64,000 bases of DNA, from positions 1 to 64,000 of the forward strand of contig NZ_JASBQE010000066.1 of assembly GCF_029960785.1 (NCBI RefSeq), written 5' to 3'. This DNA is from Polyangium sp. 15x6. GTDB lineage: Bacteria > Myxococcota_A > Polyangia > Polyangiales > Polyangiaceae. Position numbers and translations under genes: made by a program. The notes beneath the pieces are model-generated. The model saw nothing but the letters and a program-made list of their open reading frames with translations, did no database searches and was not told the origin of the DNA. Shown piece after piece: positions 36,050 to 45,444 of the stretch (positions are counted from its first letter, which is position 1; the number at the start of each line of letters is the position of its first letter).

Positions 36050-36565
36050 ATGGGAAGCAACACCACGGCGGTCGCCGTCGACATCGATCGGGTGAAGGCG
36101 GCATGGGGCTCGAACGACGAAAGCCTCCGCGCGCGCGTCCTCTCGGCGCGATACAGCAAGTATCTCGCGACGATCGACGATCCGAGCGCGGGCGCGCTCG
36201 ACGAAATCCTCGCCGGCGCCATCGGCGATCGCGATCCGTCGAAGTATGGCTACGCGGTGGTGGCGTTGATGCACACGCTCGGGACCCGGCTCCAGCGCGA
36301 GGTACGCAGCATGGAGGCGATCTTTGGCATCGACGACGTCGACAGCCCGGACCTCAACTACCCCGACCAAACCTGGCCCGTTCCCATCCCCAACACCCCG
36401 GAGTACCCGCTCGTGACCATCGTCCCCCGGGGCCGGCTCGCGGCGCTCGCCGCCAAGATCCCCGCCGCACACGAAGGCGACGGCGCCGAGTTCATCGAGG
36501 TGCTCACGGGCTGGGTGGCGAAGACCATCGAGCTCGGCGTGGATCTCGTCATCTTCGATTACTGA
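36050..36565 (+). CDS. Hypothetical protein, possibly DUF7691-like
   Basis: 171 residues from the ATG at 36050; a GTG at 36041 is the alternative. The N-terminus (VAVDIDRVKAAWGSNDESL) and the layout recall a family of small bacterial proteins sometimes labelled DUF7691, but the match is only by eye. There is no signal peptide. It has a mixed alpha/beta pattern with Asp-rich turns and ends in a hydrophobic VDLVIFDY. Its 3' end overlaps the convergent RCC1 gene by 17 bp. Confidence 0.7.
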   Translation: MGSNTTAVAVDIDRVKAAWGSNDESLRARVLSARYSKYLATIDDPSAGALDEILAGAIGDRDPSKYGYAVVALMHTLGTRLQREVRSMEAIFGIDDVDSPDLNYPDQTWPVPIPNTPEYPLVTIVPRGRLAALAAKIPAAHEGDGAEFIEVLTGWVAKTIELGVDLVIFDY

Positions 36566-37799
36566 TCCCCGGATCGCGACCCGAGATCGCCACCACCCGC
36601 GGCGCCGCGGTGGGCCCCTTCCCGCTGCCGCTCGACTGGCCCGCTTCGTCCGCGCCCCAGCACACCACGCGCTCGTCCGCGAATGCCGCGCAGGTGTGCG
36701 CCTCGCCGCAGCCGATCGCCTTCGCGCCCGCCGCCGCGGGCACCTCCACCGCCGTCCCTGCGGCCACGGGATCGCCCGTCCCGAGCTGCCCGCGGCGCCC
36801 GTCACCCCAGCAGAACACGCGGCCATCGGCCTTCTGCGTGCACGCGTGCTCCGCGCCCGCGCACAACGCCACCGCGCCCGCCATCCCGGTGACTGGCAGC
36901 GGATCCCTCGTATCGGCGGGCGCCCTCCGGCCGAGCTGGCCACGCGTGTTGCTCCCCCAGCAGAGCACGCCGCCCGCCCCGAGCCCGCACGCGAAGTTTC
37001 GCCCCACCGCGAGCACGGACACCGTCTTGCCGTCGTCCTGCGATCCGGGGTCGCGTTCGGGCTGCCGCGGTGCGAGGCTCGGCGGCCCGAACGGGCAGGC
37101 GACGCGTGGCACGCCGTTGGCATCGCTCAGCGTGCACAGCGCCGACTCGAAGGCAGCGCCACTCGCGGCGTAGACCTTGGGGCAGAGCGTCCCCGACGGG
37201 CACGGCGGCGCGGGGCCGCGGCCGGTGAGGCGAAAGATGTCCATGTCGTGGTGCGCGCCGGTGCACGCCGCGAAGGAGCCGGAATACTCCTCGGACCAGA
37301 AGAAGCACGAGCCGTCGCGCGTGAGCACCGGCTGGGTCTTTTCGTGCTGGATGTGCTCGCCGGCGCGGCCCATCGCGCGCACGAGGACGGGGCTCGGGCG
37401 TTCGAGGCGGGTACCGTCGCCGAGCTGCTCGAGATCGTTCTTCCCCCAGCACCGGATGGCGTCCTCCTGCACGGCGCAGGCGTGATCGGGGCCGGCGCCG
37501 AGGGCCAGCACGCCGCCGAGCCCGTCGCCGCCGCACTGGCCGGAGTCGTTCGTGCCCCAGCAGCGAACCTGACCGCGCGCGGTGAGGAGGCAGGAGAAGG
37601 CGCGGCCGAGGGCCAGCGTGGTGCTCACGGGCTCAGGGGCGCCGGCGGCGGGCGTGGGCTCCGGCGCGGCGGTGGCGGAGGGCGCAGCGAGGGGTGCGGC
37701 GGAGGGCCAGGGTGAGGGGGCGGGAGGGAGAGCGACGGACGGCGGGGGCTCGGAGCGGCAGGCGGCGAGGAGAGCGAAGGCGAAAAGGATGCGGCGCAT
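36549..37799 (-). CDS. RCC1-repeat lipoprotein
   Basis: 416 residues from MRRILFAFALLAAC, a lipoprotein start; the frame opens at 37859. A Pro/Ala linker precedes RCC1-type repeats recognisable by their CWGxNxxGQ cores: VRCWGTNDSGQCG, IRCWGKNDLEQLG, VLCWGSNTRGQLG, VFCWGDGRRGQLG and VVCWGADEAGQ. The repeats should fold as a propeller. The Cys in most cores is typical of exported bacterial RCC1 proteins. It is likely a surface or periplasmic binding protein; the ligand is unknown. Confidence 0.88.
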   Translation of the reverse strand: MRRILFAFALLAACRSEPPPSVALPPAPSPWPSAAPLAAPSATAAPEPTPAAGAPEPVSTTLALGRAFSCLLTARGQVRCWGTNDSGQCGGDGLGGVLALGAGPDHACAVQEDAIRCWGKNDLEQLGDGTRLERPSPVLVRAMGRAGEHIQHEKTQPVLTRDGSCFFWSEEYSGSFAACTGAHHDMDIFRLTGRGPAPPCPSGTLCPKVYAASGAAFESALCTLSDANGVPRVACPFGPPSLAPRQPERDPGSQDDGKTVSVLAVGRNFACGLGAGGVLCWGSNTRGQLGRRAPADTRDPLPVTGMAGAVALCAGAEHACTQKADGRVFCWGDGRRGQLGTGDPVAAGTAVEVPAAAGAKAIGCGEAHTCAAFADERVVCWGADEAGQSSGSGKGPTAAPRVVAISGRDPGISNRR

Positions 37800-37978
37800 G
37801 CTGGTAGATGGAGGGAGAGCGGGAGAGTGTGACGGTGCCGATGGCCTTCGCACGCTCAAACCAGCGCCCGGAGGCGGTTGCGGGCCGGAGGGGCCCGTGG
37901 CCGGCGAGAGGCCGCCGCATGGGAAGCGGCGGAGAGATCAGTCACCCGATCCGCTGGCGCACACGCGGCCCAAAGCCG

Positions 37979-38012
37979 GAAAGGCCCGTTCTCCCCCGAG
38001 AGCGGGCCTTTC
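37979..38012 (-). terminator. Hairpin terminator downstream of the Ig-like lipoprotein gene
   Basis: GAAAGGCCCG (37979-37988) pairs perfectly with CGGGCCTTTC (38003-38012) around a 14-nt loop. It sits 30 bp past the stop of the minus-strand gene. The A/T ends of the stem make it potentially bidirectional. Confidence 0.65.
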
Positions 38013-38041
38013 ACCAAACCTGAATCAGCGCACCTCTGGCT

Positions 38042-38416
38042 TCAGGGCATGATGACGAGGCTCTCGGACTCTTCCTGGCCGCCGAAGCGGGCGGTGATTG
38101 TGACCGTTCCCTCGTCGATCGCTGTCACGAGGCCGTCAGCGGATACGGTGGCGGTCGCCGGGTCGCTCGAGATCCATTCGACACCTGCGTGTCTGGACAT
38201 ATCCCCTTCCGACGTCCCGTCGGAATACATCACCTTCAGCGTGTACTGAAGCGTCTCGCCCTTCTTCATCGAGCTCGTGTCGGGGGTGAGATCGAGGTCC
38301 GCGACCGTCTTGTTGTCCTGCTCGATGCCGTCGGAGTCGTCGTCGCCGCAACCGACGGCGGCAACCATCGACATCGCAGAGAACGCCATGGCGAAAAGCA
38401 TGCAATACGTTTTCAT
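38042..38416 (-). CDS. Small lipoprotein with bacterial Ig-like (BIG2) domain
   Basis: 124 residues from MKTYCMLFAMAF, with a lipobox ending AAVGC; AGGAG lies upstream of the ATG. The mature protein is essentially one BIG2 domain: VADLDLTPDTSSMKKGETLQ, GVEWISSDPATATVSADGL, VTAIDEGTVTITARFGG. Such domains mediate adhesion or act as spacers. It is followed by a clear hairpin terminator, so it is probably a single-gene unit. Confidence 0.88.
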   Translation of the reverse strand: MKTYCMLFAMAFSAMSMVAAVGCGDDDSDGIEQDNKTVADLDLTPDTSSMKKGETLQYTLKVMYSDGTSEGDMSRHAGVEWISSDPATATVSADGLVTAIDEGTVTITARFGGQEESESLVIMP

Positions 38417-39099
38417 TTTTCTTTGCTCCTGGGGGGTTACCCACCCTTTGATGTCCGGCGGTTCGCCATACACGTCGCGTGCCGACGTCGAAGCGGCATT
38501 TTTCCGCCCACGGATGTGCAACTCGTGCCCGGAAATGACGTCACGGGAATCTTTCAGGGTATTCCTCGCGGAAAGCGCCCCCTATGACGGATCCCGACGA
38601 TCTCCCTCATGACGGCGAAGATTCGCAGGTTTCAACCTCGACCCGGCGCAACGCGCCCTCGCCCTGCTCGGTCGGCTGCTTCTGGCGAGCGAAGGAAGAT
38701 GCGCTATGCGGAGTTTCGTCAGCGTGCTCCTGACAAACGGTGACGTTCTGGACGTCGACTCGAGCAGGAGCGTCACGACCGGGAGCGATGCATTCCGTCC
38801 GAGGGAACGACCATGGCCGACCAGCTCCAGCAACTCTCATGGGATGACCTGCGCATCGTCGAGGCGATCGGTGCATGCGACGAGCCATGCCTCTTCTGCA
38901 TTGCCTGCAGCCCGGCCGTCAGGTGCCGAGCCGGTCGCGTTCAGCGAGCGATACGGCGACCGCATTGAATCGCGGCGATCGATGAGCTCCGGCAACCGGG
39001 TCGCGTCATCCGAAAAACCCCAGCGAGGTTCCCTGAGGTTCGACGCCCCTACATTTTCGTGGCCGTCGCGATGCACCGGGTTAGGATGGAGCCCACATC
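38417..39099. other. Intergenic region with a possible LysR N-terminal scrap
   Basis: About 680 bp without a complete gene. At 38813 an ATG starts MADQLQQLSWDDLRIVEAIGA, which resembles the first 20 residues of LysR-type regulators, but the similarity stops there. The first 150 bp should hold the promoter of the Ig-like lipoprotein gene. Confidence 0.4.
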
Positions 39100-40527
39100 G
39101 TGAACAGACGCGATCTTCTCGTCTCTGTGGGCGCAGGTGCCGGCTGGCTGATCGCGGGGGCCGCACTCGGCGGTTGTCGAGCCCGTCCGCGCGAGCCCGC
39201 GAGCAAGGCGGCCGTCGACCCGCCGCCCGTGCTCGAATCGTGGCTGGAACGCTGGTTGGCGGCGTTCAACGATCCGGACCTGGGCGTGTACAAGCGGTTC
39301 GTCGAGACGCTCGCGCCGACGGTGCGCCCGTACGTCGACGACGACCTGGCGGTCCGCGAAATCACCGGCGGCTTCGAGCTGCTGTCGTCGCAGGTGACGG
39401 GTCCGCAGGAGATCACCGCCTGGGTGAAGGATCACGCGTGGGACCGGCGCTCGAAGGTGGTGCTCACCGCCTCGGGCCCGGACAAGCTCGACGACATCGC
39501 CTTCGCCGGCGCTCCTGCCGAGGGGACGATCCAGCGGCTCGACCAGGCGTCGGCCCTCGCCGCGGTGAAAACGAAGTTGGGCGAGGCAGCCCGGGCGGGT
39601 CGCTTCAACGGGGCGGTGTTGATCGCGCGGGGCGAACAGGTGCTCTTCAGCGCGGGCCACGGCTCGGCGAACGACGAACGGGCGCTCCCCGTGACGACGT
39701 CGACCCGGTTTTGCATCGGCTCGATGGGCAAGGTGTTCACGGCGGTGGCGATCATGCAGCTGGTGGAGCAAGGGCGCCTCGGCCTGAGCGACCCGCTGGC
39801 CCGGCATCTACCCGACTACGCCAACCGGAGCCTGGCCGAGCGAGTGACGGTCGAGCAGCTGCTGACCCACACCGGCGGCACCGGCGACATCTTCGGCCCG
39901 CAGTACGACGCGAACGCCGGCGCGCTCGAGACCACCGCCGACCTGGTGCGCTTCTACGGCGCGCGTGAGCCGCTGTTCGAGCCGGGATCGCGGTGGGGCT
40001 ACAGCAACTACGGGTTCGTCCTGCTGGGTGCGATCCTCGAGCGCGTGACGGGCAAGCCGTACGAGGCGGTGTTTCACGAGCGGATCTTCGGGCCCGCGGG
40101 GATGCCGGCGACGTCGCAAGCCTTCGCCTCCTCGCGCGCGACCGCGATGCCGTACACCGGCGCGGGCGCGACCGGGCGCAAGGCCCTGGCGCCCTACGAA
40201 GGGCTCCCCGCCGGCGGCGGTTATTCGACCGTCGAGGACCTGCAGGCCTTCGTCGTCGCCTTGCGCCGCGGGGCGCTGGTCAGCGCAGCGACGCTCGCGG
40301 CCATGACGGCCCCCAGAGTGGTGGCGGGCACGTCGCATTGGGGCCTCGGCCTGGCGGTGCGGACCCGCAACGGCGAGACCTACTACGGGCACGGCGGCAG
40401 CGCCCCCGGGGTCAACGGCGATCTGGCGATCTATCGTGATTACGCGACCGTGGTGCTGTGCAACCGCGGGCACCCGGCCGCCCTCACCGCGGCCGAGTTC
40501 ATCGGTGCGCGCCTGCCCGTGGGGTGA
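39100..40527 (+). CDS. Serine hydrolase, beta-lactamase class C-like, exported
   Basis: 475 residues. The N-terminus MNRRDLLVSVGAGAGWLIAG resembles a Tat signal (RRDLL) and also ends in a lipobox (GGC). Residues 45-140 form a DUF3887/NTF2-like leader domain (LERWLAAFNDPDLGVYKRFV). The hydrolase part has SxxK as SMGK, YSN in GYSNYGFVLLG and HGG in YGHGGSAPGVNG, so all three canonical motifs are intact. It is the most canonical of the three class C-like enzymes here. The substrate is unknown; an esterase or peptidase role is as likely as a beta-lactamase role. Confidence 0.93.
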   Translation: MNRRDLLVSVGAGAGWLIAGAALGGCRARPREPASKAAVDPPPVLESWLERWLAAFNDPDLGVYKRFVETLAPTVRPYVDDDLAVREITGGFELLSSQVTGPQEITAWVKDHAWDRRSKVVLTASGPDKLDDIAFAGAPAEGTIQRLDQASALAAVKTKLGEAARAGRFNGAVLIARGEQVLFSAGHGSANDERALPVTTSTRFCIGSMGKVFTAVAIMQLVEQGRLGLSDPLARHLPDYANRSLAERVTVEQLLTHTGGTGDIFGPQYDANAGALETTADLVRFYGAREPLFEPGSRWGYSNYGFVLLGAILERVTGKPYEAVFHERIFGPAGMPATSQAFASSRATAMPYTGAGATGRKALAPYEGLPAGGGYSTVEDLQAFVVALRRGALVSAATLAAMTAPRVVAGTSHWGLGLAVRTRNGETYYGHGGSAPGVNGDLAIYRDYATVVLCNRGHPAALTAAEFIGARLPVG

Positions 40528-40583
40528 CCACGGCCGCTTCGCAGGTCAGGCGCTGAGGTGTCGAGGAGGCGCTCGCTCCGCAG

Positions 40584-41936
40584 CTACGGCTTCTGCGTCA
40601 CCGCCTGGAGCGCTTGCAGCGACGATAGCAGCGGCTCCGACGCCGGGGCCTCCCATTTCGTGTCCAGGATACCGTATGTCTCCTCGGCGCCGAAGACCCG
40701 GCCGGTGCCGCGCGCTTGCGTCCCGTTCACCGCCCAATACACCCAGTCGATGTCCGCCTCGCTCAAGTACGTTCGGAACGCCGAGAACCAGAACCCTTGC
40801 CCCGTCGCGTCGCTCACGCACGTGGCCGCGTTGTGGCAGGTGCCGAACTCGCCGACGAGCACGGGCGCGGTGAAGGGCTGCCCCTGCGTGAGGATATAGC
40901 CCCACTTGTTGCCGAGCTCCGTCTTGAGCTGCTGATAATCGCCGAGCCCCGCGTGAAACCAGGCATAGTCGTGGGCCGAGTAGACGACCCGACCCGGGAC
41001 GTCGAGCGTGACGGGCAACGTATAAGGCCCCCCGAGGTCGGACCCATAGTTGAGCCCCTCCACGACGATGAGCAGGTTCGGGTTCTGCTTCAGCACGGTG
41101 TTTCCCCCGCGGGTGGCCGCCCCGTGCCAGTCGGTGGCGGGATCGCCCCCGCCCCACACGGGCGTCACGCAGCCGCAGCTCCCGCAGGGGCACTGCGTGC
41201 AGGCCTGGCAGCCGGCTTCGAGCACCGGCCTCGGCTCATTACGAAGATCCGCCGCCACGACCGCCGGCTGCGCCGCGTAGCGCTTCGCGAGGGCCTCCCA
41301 GTGCTTCAGCCACGTGGCCTCCGGGTATTTCGATGTGTACCAGAGACCATTCTGGTCGGTATCGCTGCAGCACCAGTCGGCCTCGCTCACGTGGTTGTCG
41401 AGGATGACCACGAGCCCCTCGTACGCGAGCGCGTCGATCACGGCGTCGAACACCTCGAGCGCCGTCTTGCCCTCGAGCTTCGGGTTGGCGCTGACGACCT
41501 CGTCGGCGACGACCGGGTTCAGTTCGACCATTTCGTTCGACCACGGGAGCCGAACGGCGTTGAAGCCGAGAGCGCGAATGCGCGCGGCGATGGCGCCGAT
41601 ATCCGCGATCTCGAGGCCGGCGGGGACGTAGTCCATCTCCTCGGCGCCGTACCAGTTCACCGCGGCGAACTTGAATCGCTCCCCGGAGGCGTCGAGGATC
41701 CAGCGCCCCTCGGTGTGAAGCGGCAGCGGCGGCAGCGCGTGGCCCGGGGATCCTCCGCCGCCGCCGCTACCGCCGCCCCCATGACCGCCGCCGCCGGCCC
41801 CGCCGGCCCCGCCGGCGCCGCCTGCGTGGTCCGAGCCACCGCTCGACGGATCTTGACCCGCATGGCCGGCCGCGCACCCCGCGGCGGTGGCGAGCAGGAA
41901 ACCTCCGAGAACAGCACACAACCATTCGGATGACAT
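40584..41936 (-). CDS. Glycoside hydrolase family 5 (cellulase-type) lipoprotein
   Basis: 450 residues. Signal MSSEWLCAVLGGFLLATAAGC, then a Gly-rich linker of about 45 residues. The catalytic domain has the GH5 hallmarks: GFNAVRLPWS near the first strands, the acid/base Glu in ADLRNEP, the nucleophile Glu in VLVGEFGT, and the substrate-stacking WVYWAVNG. A Cys-rich insertion (CQACTCQ-like, CPCGSCGC) follows the acid/base strand. It is a secreted or surface-tethered endoglucanase or mannanase; the exact specificity cannot be read from the sequence. Confidence 0.93.
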   Translation of the reverse strand: MSSEWLCAVLGGFLLATAAGCAAGHAGQDPSSGGSDHAGGAGGAGGAGGGGHGGGGSGGGGGSPGHALPPLPLHTEGRWILDASGERFKFAAVNWYGAEEMDYVPAGLEIADIGAIAARIRALGFNAVRLPWSNEMVELNPVVADEVVSANPKLEGKTALEVFDAVIDALAYEGLVVILDNHVSEADWCCSDTDQNGLWYTSKYPEATWLKHWEALAKRYAAQPAVVAADLRNEPRPVLEAGCQACTQCPCGSCGCVTPVWGGGDPATDWHGAATRGGNTVLKQNPNLLIVVEGLNYGSDLGGPYTLPVTLDVPGRVVYSAHDYAWFHAGLGDYQQLKTELGNKWGYILTQGQPFTAPVLVGEFGTCHNAATCVSDATGQGFWFSAFRTYLSEADIDWVYWAVNGTQARGTGRVFGAEETYGILDTKWEAPASEPLLSSLQALQAVTQKP

Positions 41937-41969
41937 TCGATGCTCCCTTGAAAGGTGCGGCTCCGCGCC

Positions 41970-42527
41970 TCACTTGCCCGCAAGGGTCTCGCAGGGCTCG
42001 AGGTTCTTCTCCGCGACCTCGGCCGAGGGAACCCCCTCCATGCCGGTCGTTTTGCAGACGTACTTCTTGCCGCCGATCTCCTTCAGCTTGAAGCCGATAT
42101 ACCCCGTCTTGCCCGCGTTCTCGAACTGGACGATGGCCATGTTCGGGCCCTCCTTCGCCCACTTCTTGAAGGGAAAGAGCACGGTGTCGCCCTCGAAGCC
42201 CTTCTTCAGGGCCGCGAAATCGTCCTTGGCCTCGCTGACGTTGAGCGAGGCCCCGTCGCCGATGTCCACGGTGGCGCTCTTGTGCTGATCGTCGAGGCTC
42301 ATGTCCATGGCGCCCATGCCGCCCGGCCGAACCTTGATCTTGAGGGGCATCGGGGTGAGCTCCACGTCCACGAGCTCGCCCTTGGCCTCGCCCCCCTTCG
42401 GCGCCTCGGCCGCGCCCTTCGCCGCCGGTGCGCCCGAGCCGGCCGGCTTGGCGGCCCCCTCCTCGCCCTTGTTCGAATTGCAGCCGGCCACCGCCAGCAG
42501 CGCCATGACAACCACGAGCTTGCGCAT
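41970..42527 (-). CDS. Lipoprotein of unknown function
   Basis: 185 residues from MRKLVVVMALLAVAGC, with GAGGAGAACAGGG upstream. A linker rich in Ala, Gly, Lys and Pro leads to a compact domain (ELVDVELTPMPLKIKVRPGG, SATVDIGDGASLNVSEAKDDF, YIGFKLKEIGGKKYVCKTTG). No family is recognised. The stop codon lies 33 bp upstream of the GH5 start on the same strand, so the two may be co-transcribed. Confidence 0.83.
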   Translation of the reverse strand: MRKLVVVMALLAVAGCNSNKGEEGAAKPAGSGAPAAKGAAEAPKGGEAKGELVDVELTPMPLKIKVRPGGMGAMDMSLDDQHKSATVDIGDGASLNVSEAKDDFAALKKGFEGDTVLFPFKKWAKEGPNMAIVQFENAGKTGYIGFKLKEIGGKKYVCKTTGMEGVPSAEVAEKNLEPCETLAGK

Positions 42528-42723
42528 CCCTGTTCTCCTCACGGTGTCGCCGGGACCGTCGGGTCGCCGGCGCTCGCCCTAGAGACGGGGAGGCAGGGGC
42601 GCTTTTGCGTTTTTTGTTCGGTGCGACGGACCACGAGCGCGAGCGCCCCAGCAGCCCGTGGAATCATCGTCGCGAGCGCTCCGATGTTCGCCGACGTGAT
42701 GTCGGCCACGCGAGCCCCTCCGG

Positions 42724-43341
42724 CTAGTGAATGCCTTCGGCCGTGAGCGCCGCGCGGACGGCTGGGCGCGCGGAGAGCCGCTCGAGGTATGAGCCAAGCG
42801 TGCCGGGCAGATCGACCCGCAGCAGGTGTCGATACGTTCGCAGCGCGAAGTATGCGTAAGCGTCGAGGATGGTGAACGCGTCGCCGTGGAGGAACGGGCG
42901 ATCGGCGAGCGCCTCGGCGAGCAGGGTGACGCGGCCAGCGAGGCGCTGCGCGGCCCAGCGCTTCGATTCCTCGCTCACATTTGGCATCAGGGTGAACGGT
43001 GCGAAGCCCTTGTGCAGCTCGGTGGCGATGAACTGCAGCCATTCGTCGAAGCGAACGCGCACGAGATTGCCGCGCGGCGGGGCAAGCTTGGCCTCCGGCC
43101 AGGTGTCGGCGATGTAGTTCAGCAAGACCGCTGTCTCGGTCAGCAAGGTGCCGTCCGAAAGCAGCAGCGCGGGCACGTACCCCTTGGGGTTCAAGCGCGC
43201 GAAGTCGTCGCCGTCCGCGGTCTTCTTGCTCCTCAGGTCGACGCGGGCGAGCTCGAATGTCGCGCCGGCCTCGCGAAGCGCGATGTGCGGCGCGAGCGAG
43301 CATACCCCTGGCGTGTAGAAAAGCTTCATGGTCTCGGTCAT
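42724..43341 (-). CDS. Glutathione S-transferase (beta-class type)
   Basis: 205 residues; a second ATG at 43329 is also possible. The thioredoxin-like N-terminal domain begins MKLFYTPGVCSLAPHIALRE, with the Cys characteristic of bacterial beta-class GSTs, and contains NPKGYVPALLL (cis-Pro) and LTETAVLLNYIAD. The C-terminal domain is helical with TILDAYAYFALRTYRHL. It conjugates or reduces electrophilic compounds with glutathione. It is divergent from a LysR gene 66 bp away, a common regulatory arrangement. Confidence 0.94.
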   Translation of the reverse strand: MTETMKLFYTPGVCSLAPHIALREAGATFELARVDLRSKKTADGDDFARLNPKGYVPALLLSDGTLLTETAVLLNYIADTWPEAKLAPPRGNLVRVRFDEWLQFIATELHKGFAPFTLMPNVSEESKRWAAQRLAGRVTLLAEALADRPFLHGDAFTILDAYAYFALRTYRHLLRVDLPGTLGSYLERLSARPAVRAALTAEGIH

Positions 43342-43407
43342 GCCCGCAGTCTAGGTAGCCGCCGCAGCTTGAACAATGAGGATGGATTGATCACTCTGTC
43401 CAGCGCC

Positions 43408-44352
43408 ATGAACAGCCGCCCCGACTTCGCCGCCATCGAAGCCTTCGCTCGCGTCGCCGAGACGGGCAGCTTCCGCGCCGCCGCCCTCGCTCTATCCGCG
43501 CCGGTGTCGACCGTCAGCGTGCAGGTCAGTCGTCTCGAGCGGCGCCTCGGCACCCGGCTGCTCGAGCGCACGACACGGCGCGTCCGCCTGACCGAGGAGG
43601 GGCGTGCGTACCTCGAGAAGGTGCGCGCCGGGCTCGACGCAATCGCCGAGGCGGAGGACGCGGTGTCGTCGCGCGGCAGCGAGGCCCGCGGGCGCCTGCG
43701 GGTGGCCGCGCCGGTCGAGTTCGGGCAAGCGGTGCTCGGGCGCGTACTCGGACGCTACGCGAAGGAATGCCCGGGCGTCGCTGTCGAGATCGAGCTCGTC
43801 TCCGAGCGTGTCGATCCGGTGCGCGACGGCTTCGATGTCGTGATCGAGGTCGAGCCGTGCGACAGCGCGTCGCTCGTGGCGCGCAAGCTCGGCGCGCCCT
43901 CGCGTCGTCGCCTCGTTGCCAGCGCGGACTACCTCGCGCGTCACGGCGTCCCAGCGCACCCGCGCGAGCTTTCGCGGCACACGTGCCTGGTGATGGGCAC
44001 CCGGCGCGAGGCGGCAACGTGGCGCTTCACCCGCGGCGGCACGAAGCTGTCGATCGTCCACCGCCACGCGACCGCGAACAGCTGGGCGCTGCTGCGTGAC
44101 CTCACCGTCGCCGGCTGCGGGATCTGCTGCCTGCCGGACTACCTGGCCGCGCCCGCGATCTCCGAGGGCAAGGTCGAGGAGGTGCTCAACGCGTACACGA
44201 TGCCCGCGGAGCAGATGTACGCGGTGTATCCCCGCAGCCAGCACGTGCCCGCGCGCCTGAGCACTTTCGTCGCGGCGCTGCGCGACTTCCTCGAGGTGTG
44301 GCCTGGCTGCCTGCCCAAGCCGCCTCCGCGGACGTCGGCGGTGGGCGCGTGA
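43408..44352 (+). CDS. LysR-family transcriptional regulator
   Basis: 314 residues from the ATG at 43408 (the frame opens far upstream at 42826). The N-terminal helix-turn-helix is AIEAFARVAETGSFRAAALAL, followed by VSTVSVQVSRLERRLGTRLLERTTR. The effector domain starts near residue 90 (RGRLRVAAPVEFGQAVLG) and is typical of the DsdC/CrgA-like group. It is divergent from the glutathione S-transferase gene and probably controls it. The effector is unknown. Confidence 0.95.
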   Translation: MNSRPDFAAIEAFARVAETGSFRAAALALSAPVSTVSVQVSRLERRLGTRLLERTTRRVRLTEEGRAYLEKVRAGLDAIAEAEDAVSSRGSEARGRLRVAAPVEFGQAVLGRVLGRYAKECPGVAVEIELVSERVDPVRDGFDVVIEVEPCDSASLVARKLGAPSRRRLVASADYLARHGVPAHPRELSRHTCLVMGTRREAATWRFTRGGTKLSIVHRHATANSWALLRDLTVAGCGICCLPDYLAAPAISEGKVEEVLNAYTMPAEQMYAVYPRSQHVPARLSTFVAALRDFLEVWPGCLPKPPPRTSAVGA

Positions 44353-44514
44353 GGGCCGCGCCCACCGCCGAGCGCGCCCTGGAGCGCACGATGGGCGTGC
44401 GGAGCAGCAGCGGATCCTCCAAGAGCAGCTCGGCGAGGCGTACCTCGGTCGGGGCGCTGTACTGGAGCCCGTCGCTTGATGAAGGGTCGACCTCCTGGTA
44501 ATGTTTGGTAATTC

Positions 44515-45417
44515 ATGGTACCATCCCCCTCGCTCGCAGCCGTCTTCCTCGAGGTGCTTGGTGGCGCGTCCACGCGGACCGAAGCCGCAGCACCAGGGCT
44601 CGAAGCGAAGCTCTGCGCGATCCTCGAGGCGGCGCATACAGCGCATCCCGACATTCATGTGGCAGGTGAAACCTTCGCCCGCCACCTGGGGGGGCGCCTC
44701 TCCTCGACACACGAACCACTCGAGGTCCTCGGAACCCTGAACACCAGTGATCTCTACCTCGCTTGCGCGGCCGCGCACGGCAACGGGGCCGCCATCGCAG
44801 AGATCGAGCGCGGCTATTTTTCGTGGCTCCATGCAGCGATGGCGCGCGTCGCCGGGGTCGAGGACAGTAGCGATCTCGTCCAGCTCCTCCGTCAGAAGCT
44901 GTTTGCTGCAGAGCCCGATGAGCTGCCGAAAATCAGCGAGTATGCCGGAATCGGGTCGCTGGGCGCCTGGCTCCGGGTCACCGCCGTGCGCATGGCGCTC
45001 AACGCGCGGCGTGGGCGCAAGCGAGAGGCCGTGCACGTCAACGCGGACGACCGCCTCGATGGACTCGCGACCCACGCGTCCCCCGAGATGGAATATCTCA
45101 AGTCGCGCTACAGGAACGAGTTCAAGTATGCCTTCGAAACGGCGGTCGCAGCGTTGTCAGCGCGTGATCGGAACCTGCTACGTCTCCATTTCATCGATGG
45201 ATTGAACATCGATCAGATCGGGGCCATCCACCGGGTCCACCGTTCGACCGTCGCACGGTGGATTGCGCAGGCGCGGGAGTCCATCCTCCTCGAGACACAA
45301 CGCCTCCTCCGCGAGCGGCTGGGGCTCGACAACGCGGATTTCAACAGTCTGCTCGCCTTGGTCAAGAGTGAGCTCAACCTGAGCATCCACCGGTATCTGA
45401 CGGATGCCGCGCAGTGA
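44515..45417 (+). CDS. Sigma-70 family sigma factor, myxobacterial type
   Basis: 300 residues. The N-terminal 110 residues are not found in ordinary ECF factors. Region 2 lies near residue 140 (ISEYAGIGSLGAWLRVTAVRMALNARR) and region 4 near 220-265 (AVAALSARDRNLLRLHFIDGLNIDQIGAIHRVHRSTVARWIAQAR). The layout recalls a sigma subfamily described mainly from Myxococcota. A Ser/Thr kinase with an anti-sigma-type zinc finger lies 5 kb away, and such pairs are known in this group; a functional link here is inference. The gene follows the LysR gene by 162 bp. Confidence 0.88.
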   Translation: MVPSPSLAAVFLEVLGGASTRTEAAAPGLEAKLCAILEAAHTAHPDIHVAGETFARHLGGRLSSTHEPLEVLGTLNTSDLYLACAAAHGNGAAIAEIERGYFSWLHAAMARVAGVEDSSDLVQLLRQKLFAAEPDELPKISEYAGIGSLGAWLRVTAVRMALNARRGRKREAVHVNADDRLDGLATHASPEMEYLKSRYRNEFKYAFETAVAALSARDRNLLRLHFIDGLNIDQIGAIHRVHRSTVARWIAQARESILLETQRLLRERLGLDNADFNSLLALVKSELNLSIHRYLTDAAQ

Positions 45418-45444
45418 TCTCGTCAGGGCTTCGGGCCGGTCGGC

